64,000 nt of DNA. Origin: Streptomyces fagopyri (GTDB lineage: Bacteria; Actinomycetota; Actinomycetes; Streptomycetales; Streptomycetaceae). A program made the position numbers and the translations under genes. Where the stretch lies: NCBI RefSeq assembly GCF_009498275.1, contig NZ_CP045643.1, forward strand, positions 5,952,001 through 6,016,000, in the 5' to 3' direction. How positions within the stretch are numbered: the stretch's first letter is position 1; every line of letters starts with the position of its first letter. The notes under the pieces were generated by a model, which had not been told where the DNA came from, did not search any database, and worked only from the letters and a program-made list of their open reading frames with translations. This document shows positions 25,081 to 34,306 of this stretch, piece after piece.

Positions 25081-26040
25081 TCAGCCGAGGAGGCGTACGG
25101 GCTTGCCCGCGAGGAACGCGCGGATGTCCTCGACCGCCCCGCCGTAGTACGCCTCGTAGTTGGCCCGCGACACGTAGCCCAGATGCGGGGTGGCGAGAAG
25201 ACGCGGCGCCGCGCGCATGGGGTGGTCGGCGGGGAGCGGCTCGACGTCGAACACGTCCACACCCGCCCCGGCGATCCGGCCCTCGCGCAGGGCCGCGAGT
25301 AGCGCGTCCTGGTCGACGATCGCCGCGCGTGAGGTGTTGACGAGATAGGCGGTCGGTTTGAGCACGGCCAGTTCGGCGGCGCCCACCAGACCACGGGTGC
25401 TCTCGCCCAACGCGAGATGCACGGAGACGAAGTCGCTGCTCGCGAGCAACTCCTCCTTGGAACCGACCCGTTCCACCCCGACCTCTTCGGCGCGCTCCTC
25501 GGTGAGGTTCCGGCTCCACGCGCCGACCCGCATCCCGAACGCGAGGCCCACCCGCGCCACCCTGCCGCCGATCTTCCCGAGCCCGAGCAGACCCAGCCGG
25601 CGTCCGTGCAGATCGGCACCCACGGTGCTCTGCCAGGGGCCGCCCGCCCGCAACGCGCCGTTCTCCTCGACGAGCCCCCGCGCGAGGCCCAGCAGCAGCG
25701 CCCACGTCAGCTCGACCGGGGGCGTCGAGGAACTCGGGGTCCCGCACACGGTCACCCCGTGTGCCTCGGCGGCCGCGTAGTCGATCACCGTGTTGCGCAT
25801 CCCGGAGGCGATCAGCAGTTTCAGGCGGGGCAGTCTGGCCAGCAGCGAGGCGGGGAAGGGCACCCGCTCGCGCAGGGTCACGACGATGTCGAAGTCCGCG
25901 AGCGCGACGGCCAGCGCGTCCTCGTCGTCGAGGTGTTCGCCGAACCCGACCACCTCGACGTCGTCCGCGACCGGCGACCAGTCGACGACCTCGGTCGCCA
26001 CCCCCTGGTAGTCGTCGAGCACAGCACAGCGAAGTCCCAT
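25081..26040 (-). CDS. D-2-hydroxyacid dehydrogenase (NAD-dependent)
   Basis: This 319-residue enzyme interconverts 2-oxoacids and D-2-hydroxyacids. The NAD-binding motif GLGKIGGRVARVG is in the middle. The catalytic residues are the Arg in VNTSRAAIVD, the Glu in DVFDVEPLP and the His in LATPHLGYVS. The substrate-loop motif ASGMRN is present near residue 90. ATG 26040 follows GGGAGG. It starts 131 bases from the divergent membrane-protein gene at 26171. The substrate is not determinable; the phosphoglycerate dehydrogenase ACT domain is absent. Confidence 0.9.
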   Translation of the reverse strand: MGLRCAVLDDYQGVATEVVDWSPVADDVEVVGFGEHLDDEDALAVALADFDIVVTLRERVPFPASLLARLPRLKLLIASGMRNTVIDYAAAEAHGVTVCGTPSSSTPPVELTWALLLGLARGLVEENGALRAGGPWQSTVGADLHGRRLGLLGLGKIGGRVARVGLAFGMRVGAWSRNLTEERAEEVGVERVGSKEELLASSDFVSVHLALGESTRGLVGAAELAVLKPTAYLVNTSRAAIVDQDALLAALREGRIAGAGVDVFDVEPLPADHPMRAAPRLLATPHLGYVSRANYEAYYGGAVEDIRAFLAGKPVRLLG

Positions 26041-26170
26041 GTCAGGTCCCTCCCAGGTTCGACCGGAGCCTAACCGAGAGACGTTCACGGCCGTCGCGGA
26101 GTCCCGGCGGGAGGCGACCGCGGGGGAAGCCGCGACGCCCGTTCGCTCCCCGTGGGAGTATCTGGGCTTC

Positions 26171-26758
26171 ATGAGTGCGTCCCCAGAGGTACGGAGCCTG
26201 CGCGCGGCGATGTTCGCCGTGCTGTGCGTGCTGCTGGCCGCCGGTGGTCACGGACTCGCTTCGGGAGAGGCACCGCCGCTGTGGGCGGACGGCGCCGGAT
26301 TCCTCGTCGTGTTCGCCGTCGGCTGTCTGCTGAGCGGCCGCGAACGCTCCCTCCTCGGGATCGGCGGCGGAATGCTGGCCACGCAGGCCGGACTGCACGT
26401 CGCGTTCGAGGCGGCCCGCCCGCGGATGACGATGAACATGCACGGCATGCCCATGGGCCCCCCGCACGCGCACGCGATGACCCCGCACGCCACAGCGGCC
26501 CATGTGGCGGCCGCCGTGCTGGCGACCTGGTGGCTGCGGCGCGGCGAGGCGGCGTTCTGGTGTCTGCTGCGCCGGGCCGTCGGGCTGGTGCCGGGGCTCG
26601 CGGCCTGGTGGCGGGTGCGGACGGGACCGCCGGCCGGCCCGGTCCGGCCGGACGCCGTCCGCCCGAAGGCGGCCACGCCCGGGCCGCTTCGGCAGGTACT
26701 GCTGCGGCACGCGGTCTCCCGCCGGGGACCACCGCCGGGGCTGTCGTACGCGTCCTGA
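26171..26758 (+). CDS. Met/His-rich small membrane protein (paralogue of 27838 gene)
   Basis: This 195-residue protein has about four membrane helices. Between helices 3 and 4 lies a short metal-like loop, MTMNMHGMPMGPPHAHAM, rich in Met and His. The N-terminus LRAAMFAVLCVLLAAGGHGL and C-terminus HAVSRRGPPPG match the gene at 27838, so the two are paralogues. ATG 26171 follows GGGAG weakly. It is 30 bases upstream of the YcnI-like copper protein gene and probably co-transcribed. Inference: copper binding or import at the membrane. I know no named family for it. Confidence 0.82.
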   Translation: MSASPEVRSLRAAMFAVLCVLLAAGGHGLASGEAPPLWADGAGFLVVFAVGCLLSGRERSLLGIGGGMLATQAGLHVAFEAARPRMTMNMHGMPMGPPHAHAMTPHATAAHVAAAVLATWWLRRGEAAFWCLLRRAVGLVPGLAAWWRVRTGPPAGPVRPDAVRPKAATPGPLRQVLLRHAVSRRGPPPGLSYAS

Positions 26759-26788
26759 CCGCATCCCCACCAGTACGGAGTCCCCCAG

Positions 26789-27595
26789 ATGTTCCCGATG
26801 TCTCCCACGTCCCCGGTACGCACCAGCCTGCGCCGCGCCGGCCTCGTCGCCGCCCTCACAGCCGCCGGGATCCTGACGGCCGCCGGTGCGGCCTCCGCGC
26901 ATGTGACCGTCCACCCCGAGAGCTACGCCAAGGGAGCCACGGACGGTGTCCTGACCTTCCGTGTCCCGAACGAGGAGGACACCGCCAGCACCACCAAGGT
27001 GCAGGTCTTCCTGCCGACGGACCACCCGGTCCTCGGGGTGCTCGTCACCCCCCAGAGCGGCTGGACGGCGAAGGTCACGACCACGAAGCTCAAGACCCCC
27101 GTCAAGACCGACGACGGCACCATCACCGAGGCCGTCTCGGAGATCACCTGGACCGGTGGCCGGATTCGGCACGGCCAGTACCAGGACTTCGACGTCGCCT
27201 TCGGGCAACTGCCCGACGACGCCGGGCAGTTGGCGTTCAAGACGCTGCAGACGTACTCGGACGGCAATGTCGCCCGCTGGATCGAGGAGACGCAGAAGGG
27301 CGGGGAGGAGCCGGAGAACCCGGCACCGGTGCTCGCTCTCACCGCCAAGGCGGCGGCGGAGACCGGTTCCGACGCCGCATCCGGTGCGGGATCGTCCGAT
27401 TCGGGGTCGGGCGCGGACTCGGGTTCGGACGCCTCGTCGGCGTCGAGCTCGGCCCCGGCCGCATCGACCGGGAACTCGGCGTCGAGCAGTGACTCCACGG
27501 CGCGAGGCCTGGGCATCGCCGGTCTGGTCGTGGGCGTCCTCGGCCTCGGCGCGGCGGCGTTCGCCCTCGTACGCGGCCGCAACACCGGTTCGTAG
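26789..27595 (+). CDS. YcnI-like copper-binding protein (DUF1775), membrane-anchored
   Basis: This 268-residue exported protein has a signal peptide to about residue 37. The mature chain begins at His38 (AHVTVHPESY), the N-terminal 'histidine brace' residue of YcnI/DUF1775 copper proteins. The beta-sandwich domain contains FRVPNEEDTASTTKVQV, EITWTGG and FKTLQTYSDG. A Ser/Gly/Ala linker (residues about 195-235) leads to a C-terminal helix (IAGLVVGVLGLGAAAFAL) and a short basic tail. The family binds Cu(II) outside the cell and is commonly next to CopCD-type genes; here the partners are two Met-rich membrane proteins. Confidence 0.9.
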   Translation: MFPMSPTSPVRTSLRRAGLVAALTAAGILTAAGAASAHVTVHPESYAKGATDGVLTFRVPNEEDTASTTKVQVFLPTDHPVLGVLVTPQSGWTAKVTTTKLKTPVKTDDGTITEAVSEITWTGGRIRHGQYQDFDVAFGQLPDDAGQLAFKTLQTYSDGNVARWIEETQKGGEEPENPAPVLALTAKAAAETGSDAASGAGSSDSGSGADSGSDASSASSSAPAASTGNSASSSDSTARGLGIAGLVVGVLGLGAAAFALVRGRNTGS

Positions 27596-27721
27596 CCTCA
27601 GCGGTTGGGCGGCCCGTCGCCCCGCCCGCGGCCATTCGCGGCCGGCGGGGCGACGGTGCACCGCCGAAGGCCGCCCAAGAGCACCGAAGGCCGCCCAGGA
27701 TCACTGAGGCCGTCAGGCCCG

Positions 27722-27770
27722 GCCGTGAGCCGTGAGCCGTGAGTTGTGGGTTGTGGGTTGTGGGTTGTGA
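27722..27770. repeat. 7-base tandem repeat, seven units
   Basis: Heptamers in phase from 27722: GCCGTGA three times, GTTGTGG three times, GTTGTGA once. They belong to the same family as the repeat at 22447-22509. They sit in the 242-base gap between the YcnI-like gene and its downstream neighbour, upstream of an A/T-rich patch (GGAAAAATTCCG) that may be part of the 27838 promoter. Confidence 0.8.
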
Positions 27771-27837
27771 GTGGGGCGCGGAAAAATTCCGTACCTCTCC
27801 GTGACGACCGGAACCCGGATGCGAGGAGGAGGCCGCC

Positions 27838-28536
27838 ATGACAGTGGGCTGGTGTTCTCGCACGGTACGCGCCGCGGTGTTCGCCGCCGTCTGTGTGCTG
27901 CTCGCCGCCCTGGGACACGTGATGATGTCCGGCGATGAGGTGCCCCCGTGGGTTCTCGGTGCCTCGGCCGTGGTGATCGGCGGCACGGGATGGGCGCTGG
28001 CCGGCCGGGAACGTGGACTGCCCCTGATCGTGACCGCCGTGCTGGTCACTCAGGCGGCGCTCCACACGGCCTTCTCGCTCGCCCGGACGTCGGCATCGGC
28101 CACGCCCACGACAGACACCCCCGGCATGGGTTCCATGTCCGCGGGAGACATGTCCAACGGTGCGATGTCCGCAGGCACCATGCCCATGGGACCCGAACCC
28201 ATGGGATCCATGAACATGGAGGCCATGGGCGCCATGAACCACATGGGCGACGCGGCGGGCGGGACCTCCTCGCTCGGCATGCTCGCCGCCCATCTGCTGG
28301 CCGCCCTGCTCTGCGGCCTCTGGCTCGCGCACGGAGAGCGCGCCGCCTTCCGCGTCCTGCGGGCCCTCGCGTCCCGGCTGGCCGCCCCGCTGCGACTGTT
28401 CCTCGCGCTGCCCGCCCCGGTGGTCCGGCCCCGCCCGGCCCCGCGCCGTCATCGCCCGGCGCGCGCTCCGCGCCTGCTCCTCCTCGTTCACGCGATCACC
28501 TCTCGGGGTCCGCCCGCCGGGACCGCTGTCGTCTGA
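27838..28536 (+). CDS. Met-rich small membrane protein (paralogue of 26171 gene)
   Basis: This 232-residue protein has the same plan as the 26171 product: VRAAVFAAVCVLLAALGH at the start, about four helices, and VHAITSRGPPAG near the end. The loop between helices 3 and 4 is expanded to about 50 residues with a dense methionine array (GMGSMSAGDMSNGAMSAG, then MPMGPEPMGSMNMEAMG and MNHMG). Such MxM/MxxM arrays bind Cu(I) in CopA-, CopC- and Ctr-type proteins. ATG 27838 follows GAGGAGG. It is 143 bases upstream of the sigma factor gene. Probable role: copper handling with the YcnI-like protein (inference). Confidence 0.85.
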   Translation: MTVGWCSRTVRAAVFAAVCVLLAALGHVMMSGDEVPPWVLGASAVVIGGTGWALAGRERGLPLIVTAVLVTQAALHTAFSLARTSASATPTTDTPGMGSMSAGDMSNGAMSAGTMPMGPEPMGSMNMEAMGAMNHMGDAAGGTSSLGMLAAHLLAALLCGLWLAHGERAAFRVLRALASRLAAPLRLFLALPAPVVRPRPAPRRHRPARAPRLLLLVHAITSRGPPAGTAVV

Positions 28537-28679
28537 CGACAGCTGGTGTCCCGGGGCGGGCGGACCACCGCGCGCCCCGGGCCCGGCCGCGCCTTCGCGT
28601 GCGGCCGTCCCCCTCACCGGACCCCGGCCGACCTCTGCGCGCCGGGGCCGGATCCCGGACGATCCGAGAAGGACACCAG

Positions 28680-29273
28680 GTGACCACTCCTGCCCTGCCC
28701 ACCTCACGTGACGCCTCGCTGACGGCCTGGGCGATGGCCGCCCGCGGCGGCGACCCCGAAGCCGTGGACCACTTCGTGCGCGCCCTCCACCGGGACGTAC
28801 GCCGCTACGTCGCCTATCTCGGCGCGGACCCCCAGACCGCCGACGACCTGGCCCAGGACACCTTCCTGCGTGCCCTCGGCAGCCTGCATCGTTTCGAGGG
28901 GCGCTCCTCGGCCCGCGCCTGGCTGCTCGCCATCGCGCGCCGCGCCGTGGTGGACAGCTTCCGGAGCGCGGCCACCCGGCCCAGGCGGGCCGACTTCGAC
29001 GACTGGCAGCTCGCGGTCGAACGCGCCCAGCCGCGCGGCCTGCCCGGCTTCGACGACGGCATCGCGCTCGACGATCTGCTGGCCGGGCTGCCCGAGGAGC
29101 GACGGGAGGCTTTCGTGCTGACCCAGCTCCTGGGTCTGCCCTACGCGGAGGCGGCCCTGGTGAGCGACTGCCCGGTCGGCACGGTCCGCTCACGGGTGGC
29201 CCGTGCCCGTACCTCGCTCATCGCCTCGCTGTCCGCCGCCGAGCGCTGCGGGCCGGCCGACGCGGCTGCCTGA
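28680..29273 (+). CDS. ECF-type RNA polymerase sigma factor
   Basis: This is a 197-residue sigma-70 family protein of the ECF group. GTG 28680 follows GAGAAGGA with six bases spacing. Region 2 is visible as RYVAYLGADPQTADDLAQDT, then FLRALGSLHRFEGRSSARAW and LLAIARRAVVDSFRS. Region 4 is LAGLPEERREAFVLTQLLGL, PYAEAALVSDCPVGTVRSRV and ARAR. There is no extra C-terminal domain and no adjacent anti-sigma gene. The upstream Met-rich membrane proteins suggest metal or copper response, but also leave open that one of them takes the anti-sigma role. A terminator follows at 29278-29310. Confidence 0.92.
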   Translation: MTTPALPTSRDASLTAWAMAARGGDPEAVDHFVRALHRDVRRYVAYLGADPQTADDLAQDTFLRALGSLHRFEGRSSARAWLLAIARRAVVDSFRSAATRPRRADFDDWQLAVERAQPRGLPGFDDGIALDDLLAGLPEERREAFVLTQLLGLPYAEAALVSDCPVGTVRSRVARARTSLIASLSAAERCGPADAAA

Positions 29274-29277
29274 CGAG

Positions 29278-29310
29278 CCCTTCCTGACGGGAGCGGCCTG
29301 CCAGGAAGGG
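29278..29310 (+). terminator. sigma factor gene terminator
   Basis: CCCTTCCTG (29278-29286) pairs perfectly with CAGGAAGGG (29302-29310) just after the stop. Confidence 0.7.
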
Positions 29311-29504
29311 CGGCGGGGCTTTGGCGGAACGTGCCGCGATCGATGACACGGAGGCCGGAGAGGAGCGCGACCCCGGACGCCTGGGGGGCGGGCCGGGGCC
29401 GCGGGCTCACGAGGTCACCGTGCTCCATGAGGTCACCGTGCTCGCGGTCATTCGCTGTCCAGTTGCCAAGGTGCGGTGGCGCTCGGCGCCGGTCCGGCGC
29501 CTGT

Positions 29505-30929
29505 TCAGTCCCGCGCCGGTGTTTCGTCCTTGCGGAGGAGGAACACGACCCCGCCACCGACAACGACCAGGGCGATGGCCGTACCCGCGATGATCGGGGT
29601 CGCGCTGGAGCCGCCCGTCTCGGCGAGGTCGGTGCCCCCGGTGGAGGTGGCGTACGACACGGCCGGGCTGGGCTCACCGACCGTCTGGGTGGTGACGTCG
29701 CTCGCGCTGTCCTGTGTCTTGCAGTCGAGCATGCCGGTGAACCGCTTCTCGAAGCCGTTCGCACCCGTGACCGCGAAGGCGTACGCCTGGTCCTCCCGCA
29801 GCGGGACCGTCACCTTCACGGACGCCCCGGCCGCGACGGTGTGCTCGGCATCCATCAGCTCGAAGGTGAACGGCGCGTCGCCCGCGTTGGCCACCGTGAC
29901 GTCCACACCGCCCTCGGCACAGTTCTTCTCGGCGGAGAGCGCGGGTATCGCGCCCTCCGCGGCCCAGGTCGCCGTCGCGGTCGCGGAGACCGTCGACTCG
30001 CTGGAGCCGGCCAGGATCTGGGTCTGGCTGCGAGTCTGCGAGGCGAAGGCCCGGCCGACCGGCACGGTCGTCGACGCCTGCACGGCAAGCGCCGCCGAGC
30101 CGTCCGCGCCGTCCTTCGGCACGTCGAAGTAGAGCCGGCTGCCGTCGGCCGCGGAGGTGATCGGCCTGCCGTCCTTGTCGACGACCTTCACACCGCTGGC
30201 GAAGGCGTCCGCGGGCGGCGTCACCGTCACACTGTCCGCGTCGGTGCGCACGGTGATCGGGCCCACCCTCTCGCCGGCGTGACCCGAGACCGCGGGTGGG
30301 TCGAGGGTCAGTGAGGCCTTGGGCTCCGGCACGTTCCGCGCACTCCTGCGCAGATAGTCCGCGAGCTTCTCCGCCTGCGGGTTCACCGCGTCCACGTCGG
30401 CACCGTCCGAGTATCGCCAGATGGCCACCTGTGTGCCGGCCGCGGCGTCCTGCTCGGTGAGGCCGCTCGCCCCGGCCTTCTCGGCCAGCGCCGCCAGGTC
30501 GTTCACCTGCGGGTAGGAGTGCTGCAGGATCCAGCGGATCCGGCCCGCGTCCTTGTTGCCGTTCAGCGACGTGCCGCTCCAGGACGTCTCCTGGTACTTG
30601 GCGTCCCGCTGCGTCGGGTTGCGGAGGTCGATGCAGTAGGTCTGCAGCATGCCGCCGTTGTCGACGGACATCTCGAACAGGCCGGCGGACACCTGCTGGT
30701 CCTGGCCGTTGTCGTGGATCACCGCGGACCCGTACGTCTTCAGGCCGGTTATGGTCGCGGTCGCGCCGCCCTGACTCTGCGGGACGTCGTCCGCGACGGC
30801 CGTACCCGCGGTGACCATGGCCCCGGCGGCGACGAGTCCCGACACCAGCGTCGCGGCGGCGAGGCGACCGGCCCCTCGCCCGCGCGCCGCAGCCGACGCC
30901 GCAGCGAACGCAGAGAGCGCAGAAAACAC
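29505..30929 (-). CDS. thioester-domain (TED) surface protein with LAxTG sortase anchor
   Basis: This is a 474-residue wall protein. GTG at 30927-30929 is chosen because AAGGGG sits about eight bases upstream and a signal peptide follows (to about ADD at residue 46). The thioester domain has the reactive Cys in LQTYCIDLRNP and the TQxA motif in AAGTQVAIWRYSDG, which forms the internal Cys-Gln thioester used by Gram-positive adhesins to bind host or surface amines covalently. Ig-like stalk segments follow. The C-terminus has LAETG, a hydrophobic helix (IIAGTAIALVVVGGGVVFLL) and a charged tail (RKDETPARD). In Streptomyces such proteins are probably class E sortase substrates; the binding target is unknown. 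Confidence 0.88.
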   Translation of the reverse strand: MFSALSAFAAASAAARGRGAGRLAAATLVSGLVAAGAMVTAGTAVADDVPQSQGGATATITGLKTYGSAVIHDNGQDQQVSAGLFEMSVDNGGMLQTYCIDLRNPTQRDAKYQETSWSGTSLNGNKDAGRIRWILQHSYPQVNDLAALAEKAGASGLTEQDAAAGTQVAIWRYSDGADVDAVNPQAEKLADYLRRSARNVPEPKASLTLDPPAVSGHAGERVGPITVRTDADSVTVTPPADAFASGVKVVDKDGRPITSAADGSRLYFDVPKDGADGSAALAVQASTTVPVGRAFASQTRSQTQILAGSSESTVSATATATWAAEGAIPALSAEKNCAEGGVDVTVANAGDAPFTFELMDAEHTVAAGASVKVTVPLREDQAYAFAVTGANGFEKRFTGMLDCKTQDSASDVTTQTVGEPSPAVSYATSTGGTDLAETGGSSATPIIAGTAIALVVVGGGVVFLLRKDETPARD

Positions 30930-31283
30930 AGAATTCCCCTTCGAGCAGGACCCGTTGACATGGGGGACGGTCCCGCCAGCAGAATCAGAAGCCCCGTGAG
31001 CTATGCCCGGCATCCTAAGGACGCGGCGCACCACGCTCCCCGGGCATTCCATCCGATAACCGATCCGAATCGGAATCGTTATCGGTCAGCAAGGCTGTGA
31101 GCTGCGCTCATCGACGGATCCGTGGCGGTGTCGGAGAAGCGCTCCGTGACGGCATCGCATGTATGCGTGGACAAGCGGCGGTTCGGTCGGTCGTCGGACG
31201 ACTGGGACGAGCGGTGCACCGGCGCCGCGCTCGCCGTCCGGAAGGAGGCCCGAGCGTCCCCGCCCGACCGCCTCCACCCGAAC
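30930..31283. other. intergenic gap between ssbB and TED protein gene
   Basis: 354 bases. The part next to 30929 is the upstream region of the TED gene; ATCGGAATCGTTATCGG at about 31069-31085 is relatively AT-rich and is a reasonable promoter site. No supported gene or strong hairpin is seen. Confidence 0.4.
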
Positions 31284-31751
31284 TCAGGTCACTCCGGCCG
31301 GTGCCGCCTGCTGAGGGGGAGCGGCCTCGGATGAACTTCCGGGCTCCATCTCCCAGTTGGGCTCGGGCCGGTGGGCCGGCACGGTGTCACCCTCCTTGTG
31401 CGGCCGCCGGAAGGCCGAGGTGCCGCGTGAGAGGTCGTGGCCGATCGCCACCGCGTCGATGTCCGCCGACGTCCAGCTCTGCCCCTCGCGCACCTCGGTG
31501 CGTACCTTCAGCCTGCCCTGCACGATGACGGGATCACCCACCGAAAGGGACGCCCCCACGTTGGTGGCGAGCGCCCGATTGGTCCACACCGTGAAGAAGT
31601 TGGTGTGCCCGTCCGCCCACGTGCTCTTCTCACGGTCCCAGTACCGCGCTGTCACCGCGAGGCGGAACCTCGCCGAAGCACCGTTCGCCACCTCGCGGTA
31701 CACCGGCTGTGTCGCCACGTTGCCCACCGCGCAGACCATCGTCTCGTTCAT
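31284..31751 (-). CDS. ssbB: single-stranded DNA-binding protein SsbB
   Basis: This 155-residue protein has an OB-fold (residues 1-110: MNETMVCAVGNVATQPVYRE, FRLAVTARYWDREKSTWADG, FFTVWTNRALA, VGDPVIVQGRLKVRTEVREG). The C-terminal tail is short and Ala/Pro/Gln-rich, without the acidic DDDIPF-type end of the essential SsbA. This fits SsbB, the second Streptomyces SSB, used in chromosome segregation during sporulation, consistent with the developmental neighbourhood. ATG 31751 follows GGGAGAGG. It is transcribed separately from the GTPase pair downstream. Confidence 0.88.
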   Translation of the reverse strand: MNETMVCAVGNVATQPVYREVANGASARFRLAVTARYWDREKSTWADGHTNFFTVWTNRALATNVGASLSVGDPVIVQGRLKVRTEVREGQSWTSADIDAVAIGHDLSRGTSAFRRPHKEGDTVPAHRPEPNWEMEPGSSSEAAPPQQAAPAGVT

Positions 31752-31927
31752 GCCCGGACCCCTCTCCCGTACGGCTGCGTCTGTCGCGGCGATCGCATGC
31801 CGTGCGATCGCCGCGAGTTCAGACTGCCTGTGCCGGACCGAGCCCGCTGAGCGCTGTGCACGGCCCCGGAGTTGTGGACAACCGCGTCACCCGTGGGAGT
31901 GCGGCCTCACCGGGCGTGCGGCCCCGG

Positions 31928-34306
31928 TCAGCCGGCCGGCCGGCTCGACTGACCGGTCGTCGCCCCCGTGACCCGCCCGAACTGCTCCCGCACCTCCCGG
32001 TACCGCAGCAGCTCCGCCGCCACCGGATCCAGGACCCGCGCCCTCCCGCACCCGGCGGCGGCCTCCCGCAACCGTCGTTCCGCGTCGAATCCGTACCGCC
32101 GGGCCGGCCCGCGCGCCGCGAGCCTGCTGCTCCACTCGACGAACGGACCACCGACGATGCCCGCCACCATCAGCAGCACAGGCACCCAGAGATTCGGCGC
32201 CATGAGCCCGACGATCTGCCCCAGCAGCCAGAGCCCGCCGACGATCTGAAGGATCGTCATCGACGCCTGGCCGAGAACGGCCACCGGCCACCAGCCCGGC
32301 CGCGGTGGCCGTCCCGCCGGTGCTGCGGCCTGCGACGCCATGTCGTCCAGGGCTTCCGGCAACCCTTGCGCGCCGCGTACGGCCGCCTCGCGCACCGCCA
32401 GTGCCCAGGGCGCAGGCAGGCCGCGGGACGCCCGGTCGGCCACCGTACGGACGGCCTGCTCGACGCGTTGGCGGGCCGTGGCCTCCTCGTCGGCGGGTGC
32501 CCGCAGCGCGTGGCGTCCGGTCGGTGGTTCGCGCCGGTCGTGACACCAGTGCCACAGCCGGAGCCAGGGCGTGCCGCAGGCGCGGTTGGCGTTGCGGCGC
32601 CACGCGCGCTCGGCCGCCTGGCCGGCCGCGGTGGCGCCCACCGCGTCCGCGAGCCGGTCCGAGAACTCGTCGCGCGCCTCCTCGCTGAGCCCTGTGCGCC
32701 GACCGGTCGCGTACAGGGGCCGCAACCTGGCGGCGGTCGCGTCGAGATCGGCCGAGATCCGACGTGCGGCGGCGCCACGTTCGGCGACGAACTGGCCGAG
32801 TGACTCACGCAGTTCACCGATGCCTTCCCCGGTGAGCGCGGACAGCGCGAGTACGGTCGCACCCGGTTCGCCGTACTCGCCCAGCGCGATCCCGTCCTCG
32901 TCGAGGAGCCTGCGCAGGTCGTCGAGGACCTGGTCGGCGGCCTCGCCGGGCAGCCGGTCCACCTGGTTGAGGACCACGAAGGTGACCTCCGCGTGCCCCG
33001 CCATCGGACGCAGATAGCGCTCATGAAGCATGGCGTCCGCGTACTTCTCGGGGTCCACGACCCAGATGACCGCGTCGACGAGCGCCAGGATGCGGTCCAC
33101 GTGTTCGCGGTGCTGGACGGCGGCGGAGTCGTGGTCGGGCAGGTCGACCAGGACGAGGCCGTGCAACTGGGCCTCCGCCTCCGCGCTCTGCAGGGGACGC
33201 CTGCGCAGCCGCCCCGGGATGCCGAGCCGGTCGATGAGCGTCGCGGCGCCGTCGCTCCAACTGCACGCGATGGGAGCCGCGGTGGTCGGCCTGCGGACAC
33301 CGGTCTCGGAGATGGTCACCCCGGCGAGCGCGTTGAAGAGCTGCGACTTGCCGCTGCCGGTGGCTCCGGCGATGGCGACGACGGTGTGCTGCCCGGAGAG
33401 CTTGCGCCGCGCGGCCGCCTCGTCGAGGACCCTGCCCGCCTCGGCGAGGGTCCGCCCGTCGAGACGGGCGCGAGACAGCCCGACCAGTTCCCGCAGCGCG
33501 TCGAGCCGCGAGCGCAGGGGGCCGTCGTACGCGAGAGGCGGGGGTGGGGCCTGCGCGGCCGACCTGGACTCCGGTGCGGAGGTCTCCTGGGGCGCGGGGG
33601 CCTCGGACGCGCGCCGGGCGATCAGACCGTCGTCCCAGACGGACTCGGATTCGGTGCGGGCGGGGGCGGTGTCGTCCCGTACGCGCGCGTGCCCGGTGTC
33701 GGCCTTCACGCGCGCGTGGGCGGCGTCGCGCTCTGCGTGAGGGTGGTCCGCTTGGGGGCGGGCGTCCGGAGGGCGGTTCTCGGCGTCCTGGGCCCCTTGG
33801 GCGTTCTTGGGGTCCTCAGCGCCCTTCGTGCCGTTGATGCCCTCGCGGGTCTCGCGGGTCTCGTGGGTCTTACGGGCTTCACGAGTCTCGCGAGTGTTGT
33901 GCGGCTCAAGGGTTCCGTGGGCCTCGTGAACCGTGTGGCCCTTCTGGCCGCCCCGCGCGGTCCCGCACGCGGGCTCCCTGCCGGCGACCTCCTCGCGGGC
34001 GCCCGCCGGGGACCGGTCCTCGTCGCGCGAGCCCCCGGAGGGGCCGTAGCCCGATGTGCCCTGGGCGGAGGTGTCCTGGGCAGACGCGCCCTGCTCGGAC
34101 ACGCCGTGGTCCGACACGCGGTCGACGGAGGGTCGGTCTCCGGCGAGGGCGATGAGGTCGGCGTGATCCATGTGGTTGCCGTGATCCGGGCGATCCGTGC
34201 GATCCGAGCGGTCCCTGTGGTCCGCGCGATCCGTCGGGTCCGTCCGGTCCGTGGGGTCCAGGTCCGTGTGGTCCGTGTGATCTGTGACGGCGGTCATCGC
34301 GGTCAC
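31928..34306 (-). CDS. dynamin-like GTPase (YfjP type) with long repetitive N-terminal region
   Basis: This is a 792-residue protein. The G1 motif is GATGSGKS (near residue 300), with TTAAP as G2, VDLPDHDS as G3 and NQVD as G4. Two hydrophobic helices near residues 690-735 ([33 protein letters not shown]) fit a membrane-associated GTPase. The first 250 residues are unusual: DHTDHTD and [13 protein letters not shown] runs, then [20 protein letters not shown] repeats, all charged and disordered. The start may be downstream of this, but the frame has good codon bias throughout and ATG 34306 overlaps the upstream GTPase stop by four bases (ATGA), which supports it. It probably forms a pair with the 34303 gene in membrane remodelling. 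Confidence 0.82.
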   Translation of the reverse strand: MTAMTAVTDHTDHTDLDPTDRTDPTDRADHRDRSDRTDRPDHGNHMDHADLIALAGDRPSVDRVSDHGVSEQGASAQDTSAQGTSGYGPSGGSRDEDRSPAGAREEVAGREPACGTARGGQKGHTVHEAHGTLEPHNTRETREARKTHETRETREGINGTKGAEDPKNAQGAQDAENRPPDARPQADHPHAERDAAHARVKADTGHARVRDDTAPARTESESVWDDGLIARRASEAPAPQETSAPESRSAAQAPPPPLAYDGPLRSRLDALRELVGLSRARLDGRTLAEAGRVLDEAAARRKLSGQHTVVAIAGATGSGKSQLFNALAGVTISETGVRRPTTAAPIACSWSDGAATLIDRLGIPGRLRRRPLQSAEAEAQLHGLVLVDLPDHDSAAVQHREHVDRILALVDAVIWVVDPEKYADAMLHERYLRPMAGHAEVTFVVLNQVDRLPGEAADQVLDDLRRLLDEDGIALGEYGEPGATVLALSALTGEGIGELRESLGQFVAERGAAARRISADLDATAARLRPLYATGRRTGLSEEARDEFSDRLADAVGATAAGQAAERAWRRNANRACGTPWLRLWHWCHDRREPPTGRHALRAPADEEATARQRVEQAVRTVADRASRGLPAPWALAVREAAVRGAQGLPEALDDMASQAAAPAGRPPRPGWWPVAVLGQASMTILQIVGGLWLLGQIVGLMAPNLWVPVLLMVAGIVGGPFVEWSSRLAARGPARRYGFDAERRLREAAAGCGRARVLDPVAAELLRYREVREQFGRVTGATTGQSSRPAG

